Source: Blastococcus saxobsidens (lineage in GTDB: Bacteria; Actinomycetota; Actinomycetes; Mycobacteriales; Geodermatophilaceae). From it: a DNA stretch of 64,000 bases. Where the stretch lies: positions 62,001 through 126,000 of the forward strand of contig NZ_JAAGWG010000016.1 of NCBI RefSeq assembly GCF_010682065.1, read 5' to 3'. The translations under genes and the position numbers were made by a program. Shown piece after piece: positions 59,033 through 64,000 of the stretch. The notes beneath the pieces were generated by a model. It worked only from the letters and a program-made list of their open reading frames with translations. It was not told where the DNA came from and made no database searches. Numbering within the stretch: the stretch's first letter is position 1; each line of letters begins with the position of its first letter.

Positions 59033-59063
59033 TCCTGACCACCGCTTGAGGGTGGCCCGGCCG

Positions 59064-59468
59064 TCAGCCCCCGACGGGGAGGACCAGCACGCGCAGCAGC
59101 CGGTCGGCCTCGGCGTCGGGGTCCGCGGTGAGCCCGGTGTGCACCGGGCCGGGCTGGATCACCGTGCTGCGCGGCGCGGTGAGCCAGCGGAAGCGCGAGC
59201 CCAGGGCCTCGCGCCCGGCGGCACCCGCGCCGGGTTCGGCGGAGCAGACGTCGGTGGCCGCCCGCAGCGCCCGCGCGATGGCTGCGGCATCGGCGGTGGG
59301 GTCCAGGGCGCGCAGCCGGTCGGGATCCAGGTGCACCCGCGAGCCGAGGTAGTCGCGCTGCCGGCAGTAGACGAGGACGCCGGCGTTGAGCGACTCGCCC
59401 CGCTCGACGCGGGGCACGACGCGCAGGACCGCGTACTCGAACGTGTCCCTCGAAGGCATGCCCGTCAT
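59064..59468 (-). CDS. DUF3037 family protein
   Basis: A 134-residue protein beginning MTGMPSRDTFEYAVLRVVPR and containing ERGESLNAGVLVYCRQRDYL, the DUF3037 signature. Its function is unknown. ATG 59468 overlaps the stop of the HipA-like kinase gene (ATGA), so both are made together. DUF3037 and HipA-like genes are often neighbours in actinobacteria (family knowledge, not tested here). Confidence 0.85.
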   Translation of the reverse strand: MTGMPSRDTFEYAVLRVVPRVERGESLNAGVLVYCRQRDYLGSRVHLDPDRLRALDPTADAAAIARALRAATDVCSAEPGAGAAGREALGSRFRWLTAPRSTVIQPGPVHTGLTADPDAEADRLLRVLVLPVGG

Positions 59469-60322
59469 CGCTGGCTCATCCCTTCCGGCGGCGGCGGGCC
59501 GAGCCAGCCGGGGCGGTTCTCCCCCACGCGCGGGCGCCGCCGGCCGGCGCCACCCGCAGCGGCGGCGCTCACCAGACCCGGCAGCCACGCGTCCCGGGCT
59601 GCCAGCCGCGCCAGCAGCTGGCCGATGTAGCGGTTGCGGACGGCGTGCGCCGGGTCCTCCGGCGTCTCGCCCTCCAGCCACTCGTCGGGCACCTGCGCCA
59701 GGACGCCCTCGAGCAGCGGCCGGGTGACGCGCGCGGCCAGTGCCGCATCGGCCGCGGGCACGTCCGGAGCGCACTCGACCAGGGCGTGGGTGGAGGCGTC
59801 GTAGGGCCGGGTGACGGCCGCCTCGGCGCCGGGCCAGTGGTGGTGGAACGTCAGGGCGGCGCCGTGGTCGATGAGCTGGAGGCGGCCGTGCCAGAACAGC
59901 ATGTTGGGGTTGCGCCAGGAACGGTCGACGTTGCCCACCAGCGCGTCGAACCACAGCACCCGGCCGGCGGTCTCCGGGTCGACGCCGTCGGCACCGGCCT
60001 CGAAGTCCAGCGCGCCGGGCAGGTAGTCCAGGCCGAGGTTCCGCCCGGCGGAGCGCTGCAGCAGCTCCTGCACCTCGTGGTCGGGCTCCCCCACCGCGAG
60101 CTCCGGTGCGACGTCGACGGTGACCAGGGCCGGTACCGGCAACCCCAGCGCACGGGCCAGCTCACCGCAGACGATCTCGGCGACCAGCACCTTCACGCCC
60201 TGCCCCGCCGCTCGCCACTTCACCACGTAGGTGCCCAGGTCGTCGGCCTCCATGAGCCCAGGCAGCGACCCACCCTCGCGCAGCGGGGTGACGTAGCGGG
60301 TGGCGGTGACGGCGGGCAGCAC
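59465..60322 (-). CDS. HipA-like kinase family protein
   Basis: A 285-residue protein with a PI3/4-kinase-like HipA fold. The nucleotide-loop region is GTYVVKWRAAGQGVKVLVAE, the catalytic segment is FDALVGNVDRSWRNPNMLFW (the N-x-D-R-x-x-x-N pattern) and the metal-binding Asp is in LQLIDHGAAL. HipA kinases phosphorylate GltX or other targets and can arrest growth. No HipB-type antitoxin is encoded; DUF3037 occupies that position. GTG 60322. Confidence 0.85.
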   Translation of the reverse strand: MLPAVTATRYVTPLREGGSLPGLMEADDLGTYVVKWRAAGQGVKVLVAEIVCGELARALGLPVPALVTVDVAPELAVGEPDHEVQELLQRSAGRNLGLDYLPGALDFEAGADGVDPETAGRVLWFDALVGNVDRSWRNPNMLFWHGRLQLIDHGAALTFHHHWPGAEAAVTRPYDASTHALVECAPDVPAADAALAARVTRPLLEGVLAQVPDEWLEGETPEDPAHAVRNRYIGQLLARLAARDAWLPGLVSAAAAGGAGRRRPRVGENRPGWLGPPPPEGMSQR

Positions 60323-60419
60323 AGTGCGGCCAACCTACGCCCGCGGCCCGCCGGGCCCGGTGCGCGACGCAGCCCCGGCCACGGAGGCCACCCGCCAGGG
60401 GGACCCCCGCCCCGCCGCG

Positions 60420-60446
60420 CTCAAGCCGCCGCCGGCGCCCGCCGAT
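60420..60446 (+). promoter_or_regulatory. FliA-like promoter upstream of the membrane GGDEF-EAL gene
   Basis: CTCA (60420-60423), 17 bases, then GCCGAT (60441-60446). The predicted start (about 60454) leaves a leader of about 26 bases with AGGGGG five bases before GTG 60480. Confidence 0.55.
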
Positions 60447-60479
60447 TCCGCGAGGAGAGGACGTCGACAGGGGGTACGC

Positions 60480-62042
60480 GTGGACCTGCACGCCGGGACG
60501 GGCGGCATCGCCGCGCTCCGCACCCGTGTCCTGCGCGAGGCTGCGGTCGTCGTCCTGGTCACCGCCGCGTTCACCGCGGCGAGCGCGTACGGGGACTGGC
60601 CCGAGATGATCACCGGCCCCGCGGACGACGTCGTGCTGGTGCTCGCCTTCTCGCACCTGCTGATGATGGTGTTCGGCAAGCGCCGGTCCGACGAGCTCAA
60701 GGCCGAGGTGGCGTCCCGGCGGGCCGCCGAGCAGGAGCTGCGGCACCGCGTCCGGCACGACGAGCTGACCGGGCTGCTCAACCGGTCGGGCCTGATCGAC
60801 GAGGCGGCGGCGGCGGTGGCCGCCTCCGCCGCGGGCGGGCCCCCGACCGCCGCGATCCTGATCGACCTGGACCGGTTCAAGGAGGTCAACGACACCCTGG
60901 GCCACCACGTCGGGGACATGCTGCTCCGGTCGGTGGCCGGCCGCCTGACCGAGGAGCTGCGCGACGACGCGGTGCTGGCCCGGCCCGGTGGCGACGAGTT
61001 CGTCGTCCTGCTGCCCGGCTGCGGACCCGAGGAGGCCGAGCAGGTGGCCGGACGGGTCCTGCGGGCGCTCCGCCGTCCGTTCGCCGTGGACGGCCTCCTG
61101 CTGGAGGTCGACGGCAGCTGCGGGCTGGCCGTCGACGGGTCCGACGTGGCCGAGCTGTTCCGGCACGCCGACGTCGCGATGTACGCGGCCAAGGCCGACC
61201 ACCTGGGGATCGCGGTCTACCGCCCGTCCCTCGACGCCGAGGCCCCGGAACACCTCACCCTGTTCGGCGACCTGCGCCGCGCCATCCGGGAGGGCGAGCT
61301 GGTCGTCCACTACCAGCCCCGGGTCGCCCTGGCCGGCGGGCGGGTGCTCGGCGTCGAGGCGCTGGTCCGGTGGCAGCACCCCGTGCACGGACTGGTGCCA
61401 CCCGCCCAGTTCGTCCCGCTGGCCGAGCAGACCGGCCTCGTCCAGCCGCTGACCGAGGCGGTGCTGGACCAGGCCCTCGCCGCGTGCCGCCGGTGGCACG
61501 ACCAGGGGCTGCGGCTGACCGTGAGCGTCAACCTGTCGGCGCGCAGCCTGCTCGACGTGGGCCTCCCCGACCGGGTGGCCGAGCTGCTCGCCCGGCACGA
61601 GCTCCCGGCGGACCGCCTGGAGCTGGAGATCACCGAGAGCGCGGCCATGAAGGACCCCGTCCGGGCTCTCGACGTGCTGCACCGGCTCCGCGACCTCGGC
61701 CTGGAGCTGTCCGTCGACGACTACGGCACCGGGCACGCCTCGCTGGCGTACCTGAGCCGCCTGCCCGTGAGCACGCTGAAGATCGACCGTTCCTTCGTGC
61801 AGACCATGGAGCTGGACGCCAGCGACCGGACCATCGTGCGGTCGACCATCGACCTCGCGCACAGCCTCGGCCTGCGCGTGGTGGCCGAGGGCGTGGAGAC
61901 CCGGGCCACCTGGGACGAGCTCGCGGTCCTGGGCTGCGACGCCGCCCAGGGCTACTGGCTGGCCCGGCCGCTCCCGGAGGCGGAGCTCCTCGGCTGCGTG
62001 GCCGAGCTGCGGCACCGGCTCGCCGCACCGCGGCCCGTCTGA
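60480..62042 (+). CDS. Membrane-anchored GGDEF-EAL c-di-GMP protein
   Basis: A 520-residue protein. Two N-terminal hydrophobic segments (REAAVVVLVTAAFTAASAYG; DDVVLVLAFSHLLMMVF) anchor it. The GGDEF domain (about 90-255) keeps LARPGGDEFVVLLPG. The EAL domain (about 265-510) keeps GVEALVRWQHPVHG, ITESAAM, SVDDYGTGHASLAYL, KIDRSFV and EGVET. Both halves therefore look catalytic. It lacks GAF sensor domains, unlike the 38222 protein. GTG 60480. Confidence 0.92.
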   Translation: MDLHAGTGGIAALRTRVLREAAVVVLVTAAFTAASAYGDWPEMITGPADDVVLVLAFSHLLMMVFGKRRSDELKAEVASRRAAEQELRHRVRHDELTGLLNRSGLIDEAAAAVAASAAGGPPTAAILIDLDRFKEVNDTLGHHVGDMLLRSVAGRLTEELRDDAVLARPGGDEFVVLLPGCGPEEAEQVAGRVLRALRRPFAVDGLLLEVDGSCGLAVDGSDVAELFRHADVAMYAAKADHLGIAVYRPSLDAEAPEHLTLFGDLRRAIREGELVVHYQPRVALAGGRVLGVEALVRWQHPVHGLVPPAQFVPLAEQTGLVQPLTEAVLDQALAACRRWHDQGLRLTVSVNLSARSLLDVGLPDRVAELLARHELPADRLELEITESAAMKDPVRALDVLHRLRDLGLELSVDDYGTGHASLAYLSRLPVSTLKIDRSFVQTMELDASDRTIVRSTIDLAHSLGLRVVAEGVETRATWDELAVLGCDAAQGYWLARPLPEAELLGCVAELRHRLAAPRPV

Positions 62043-62067
62043 CCGCGCGGCGGGGCAGACTGGCCGC

Positions 62068-62613
62068 GTGGGCCTGTTCCGTACGACCGATCCCGCCACC
62101 CTCCTCGACGCTCCCTTCACCTACGCCGAGGTGGGCGCCACCGGCGACGACCTGCTGCCGACCGGGTACCACCTGGCCGAGCACTCGGCGGTCGTCGGCT
62201 CCGGCCCGGCCACGCTGGACCGGGCGGCGGCCGCCGTCTTCGACTGGCGGGCCCAGCGGAGCGTCGGGCTGCGGATCAGGGCCACCGGTCCGGCGAGCAC
62301 GCCCGGCACCGTGGTCGTCCTCACCGCCGGGCTGCCCCGGCTCGGCTACGACATCCCCTGCCGGGTGGTGTGGGCGAGCACCGAGGGCGACGAGCGCGGC
62401 TTCGCCTACGGCACGCTGCCGGGCCACCCGGAGAGCGGCGAGGAGCGGTTCACCGTGCGGCTCACCGAGGACGGCGACGTCGTCTACACGATCCGCGTCT
62501 TCTTCCGGCTGGCCTCGCCCGCGGCGCGGCTGGCCGCGCCGTTGAGCCTGGTGCTGCAGCGCGCGGCCACCGCCCGCTACGTCTCGGCGATCCGCCGGGC
62601 CACCGCCGGCTAG
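62068..62613 (+). CDS. DUF1990 family protein
   Basis: A 181-residue protein with the DUF1990 features TYAEVGATGDDLLPTGYHLA and FAYGTLPGHPESGEERFTVR. The family is related to START-like domains and has no known function. GTG 62068 is preceded by CAGACT at 62056-62061, a possible -10 box for a leaderless transcript. Convergent with the ABC permease gene, overlapping it by four bases. Confidence 0.85.
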   Translation: MGLFRTTDPATLLDAPFTYAEVGATGDDLLPTGYHLAEHSAVVGSGPATLDRAAAAVFDWRAQRSVGLRIRATGPASTPGTVVVLTAGLPRLGYDIPCRVVWASTEGDERGFAYGTLPGHPESGEERFTVRLTEDGDVVYTIRVFFRLASPAARLAAPLSLVLQRAATARYVSAIRRATAG

Positions 62614-63359
62614 ACGTCCCGCCGCTCGAGCAGGACGACGCCCAGCACCCAGGCCGCCGCCGCCCAGGACGCGAGCACCAGCAGCCCGGTCTGCCAGGGG
62701 GTCTGCACGGCGAGGAACGCGTCCTCCCCCACCCGCAGCGCCGGCACGAACCGGCCGATCCGGTCGCCGGCCGACGTCTCGGAGATGGCCAGCAGCGGGT
62801 GCAGCAGGAAGAGCACCCCCAGGGCCACGCCCAGCGCTCCCGCCGACGAGCGCAGCAGCGCCCCGAGGCCGAGCGCGAGCACCCCGGTCAGCGTCGCGGC
62901 CGCCACCTGCACCCCCAGCTGCCGGAGCACGCCGGGATCGGTGAGCGGGATGCCGCCCTCGACCGCGGTGAGCCGGGTCGCGGCGAACCAGCAGAACAGC
63001 GCGAGCGCCGACGACAGCAGCACGCACCAGGCGCCGACGACGACGGTCTTGGCCAGCAGCAACCGGCCCCGCCGCGGCACCGACGCGAACGACGCCAGCA
63101 CCATCCCCGTGCGGAACTCCCCGGTGACGGCGAGGACGGCCAGCACCACGAGCACGATCTGGCCGAAACCGAACCCGGTGAGCGCGGAGCCGACCGCGAG
63201 GTAGGGCTCGGGAGCGGACTCGGTGATCGCGGCGCCGAACCAGCCGCCCGCACCGACCACCAGCAGGTACAGGGCGGTGCACCACCAGGTGGAACGCACC
63301 GAGCGCAGCTTGGTCCACTCGCTGACCACCACCGAGCGGAACGGCACCCTGCGGCTCAC
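62610..63359 (-). CDS. ABC-2 type transporter permease
   Basis: A 249-residue membrane protein with six hydrophobic segments and the typical ABC-2 start (VVVSEWTKLRSVRSTWWC). The segment TGEFRTGMVLASFASVPRRG is also characteristic. Such permeases with their ATPase export antibiotics, lipids or peptides; the substrate is unknown. GTG 63359 overlaps the ATPase stop (GTGA). Confidence 0.88.
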   Translation of the reverse strand: MSRRVPFRSVVVSEWTKLRSVRSTWWCTALYLLVVGAGGWFGAAITESAPEPYLAVGSALTGFGFGQIVLVVLAVLAVTGEFRTGMVLASFASVPRRGRLLLAKTVVVGAWCVLLSSALALFCWFAATRLTAVEGGIPLTDPGVLRQLGVQVAAATLTGVLALGLGALLRSSAGALGVALGVLFLLHPLLAISETSAGDRIGRFVPALRVGEDAFLAVQTPWQTGLLVLASWAAAAWVLGVVLLERRDV

Positions 63360-64000
63360 CGCGCCACCGCCCGGTACTCGACGTCGTCGCCGGTCAGCTC
63401 CAGGTAGGCCGCCTCCAGCGACGCGGTGATCCGGGAGAGCTCGTGCACCCGGGCACCCGTGGCGAAGGCGACGTCCCCCACGGCCTCGGGGTCGAGACCC
63501 TCGACCCGCAGCGCCCCGTCGATCTCCAGCTCGACGGAGCCGCCCGCGCGCTGCAGCGCCGAGGCCAGCAGCGGCGCCTGCGGGCTGCGCACCCGGACGG
63601 CCGCGTGCGCCCCCAGCAGGTCGGCCATCGGGACGTCGGCGAGCAGCCGGCCGCGGCCGAGGACCACCAGGTGGTCGGCGGTGTCCTCCATCTCGCTCAT
63701 CAGGTGGCTGGAGACCAGCACCGTGCGGCCCTCGTCGGCCAGCAGCCGGAGCAGCTCGCGGACCCAGCGGATGCCCTCGGGGTCCAGGCCGTTGACCGGC
63801 TCGTCGAGCAGCAGGACGTCCGGGTCGCCCAGCAGCGCCGCCGCGATCCCCAGCCGCTGCGCCATGCCGAGGGAGAAGCCACCCACCCGGTCGTCGGCGA
63901 CGGGCTCCAGACCGACGAGCTCGATGACCTCGTCCACCCGCGCCCAGGGCAGGGCGTTGCTCTGCGCCAGGCACAGCAGGTGGGCGTAGGCGGTGCGGCC
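63356..64000 (-). CDS. ABC transporter ATP-binding protein (partial, 5' end outside)
   Basis: About 214 C-terminal residues are visible. The signature (GGFSLGMAQRLGIAAALLGD) and Walker B (DVLLLDEPVNGLDPEGIRWV) are present; Walker A lies beyond base 64000. The C-terminal 100 residues after SSHLMSEMEDTADHLVVLGR are an accessory domain as in bacitracin-type exporters. Its permease follows directly. Confidence 0.9.
   Translation of the reverse strand, partial: GRTAYAHLLCLAQSNALPWARVDEVIELVGLEPVADDRVGGFSLGMAQRLGIAAALLGDPDVLLLDEPVNGLDPEGIRWVRELLRLLADEGRTVLVSSHLMSEMEDTADHLVVLGRGRLLADVPMADLLGAHAAVRVRSPQAPLLASALQRAGGSVELEIDGALRVEGLDPEAVGDVAFATGARVHELSRITASLEAAYLELTGDDVEYRAVAR

Noticed and set aside
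60472..60477. GGGTAC as a SigB -10 box before the membrane GGDEF-EAL gene
   Set aside because: A transcript would start inside the gene; the sequence is better explained as the ribosome-binding region (AGGGGG).
1..64000. tRNA, rRNA, insertion sequence or phage genes
   Set aside because: None could be found by eye; no transposase, integrase or att-like repeats are present in the recognised genes.

Overview
The window is chromosomal DNA of a very GC-rich actinobacterium. Gene order and protein types (mycothiol biosynthesis, GlgM-type glycogen synthase, SigE/RseA/HtrA/TatB, DapC/D/E, DivIVA-domain protein) fit Actinomycetota. The mix of GAF, PAS, PP2C and GGDEF-EAL signalling proteins with a spore-photoproduct-lyase homologue suggests Geodermatophilaceae or a near relative; this family placement is inference from gene content. 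No rRNA, tRNA, CRISPR array, prophage or insertion sequence was seen.

Layout. 1-5200 (minus): tatB (cut by the window edge), htrA, rseA-like anti-sigma, sigE, then a plus-strand O-methyltransferase and minus-strand glgC. 5477-6649: glgM. 6684-9742: cobalamin riboswitch and btuFCD. 9784-14036: 5-oxoprolinase genes pxpC, pxpB and, separated by two opposite genes, pxpA. 14074-18282: zinc alcohol dehydrogenase, spore-photoproduct-lyase-like radical SAM enzyme, PAS-GAF-PP2C phosphatase. 18296-18981: XRE regulator and membrane protein behind three operator-like repeats. 19037-23028: CrtI-like oxidoreductase, an unrecognised protein, DUF3117 protein and tag. 23071-31178: a secreted-type protein with ten FN3 domains and a propeller, and three membrane proteins. 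31231-38034: SRPBCC, DivIVA-domain, LOG, dapE, dapD, a lysozyme-like protein, a degenerate GGDEF protein, dapC and ferredoxin. 38222-43167: a GAF-GGDEF-EAL protein, GNAT and mshB. 43286-49037: a five-gene peptide ABC transporter. 49412-51439: CsbD, a DUF559-type protein and an SRPBCC-Nudix fusion. 51467-55365: Rrf2 regulator, cysC, a cysteine leader peptide, sulfite reductase, zinc ribbon and cysH. 55380-64000: phhB, VOC, DinB, phoX behind a Pho box, a DUF3037/HipA pair, a membrane GGDEF-EAL protein, DUF1990 and an ABC exporter cut by the right edge.

From memory of the Mycobacterium tuberculosis map, much of the backbone follows, inverted, the Rv1170-Rv1224 region (mshB, fdx-dapC, dapD, dapE, LOG, DivIVA, tag, DUF3117, glgM/glgC, O-methyltransferase, sigE, rseA, htrA, tatB), with blocks inserted between these landmarks.

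Regulatory DNA is readable in many places. It includes a B12 aptamer followed by a hairpin that buries the btuF ribosome-binding site, three GWCAAG-N4-CTTGWC sites before the XRE gene, and FliA-like promoters (CTCA-N16/17-GCCGA) before both GGDEF-EAL genes and the FN3 gene. There is also a triple 11-bp Pho-box-like repeat before phoX, a SigB-like promoter before csbD, a cysteine-containing leader peptide before sulfite reductase, and several -10 boxes 6-8 nt from start codons, suggesting leaderless transcripts. Three intergenic elements share two TTTCCGCGGAAA palindromes with identical spacing; two of them flank the DUF559-type gene. The only gene-free stretch above 300 bases is 49038-49411, which holds two promoters.
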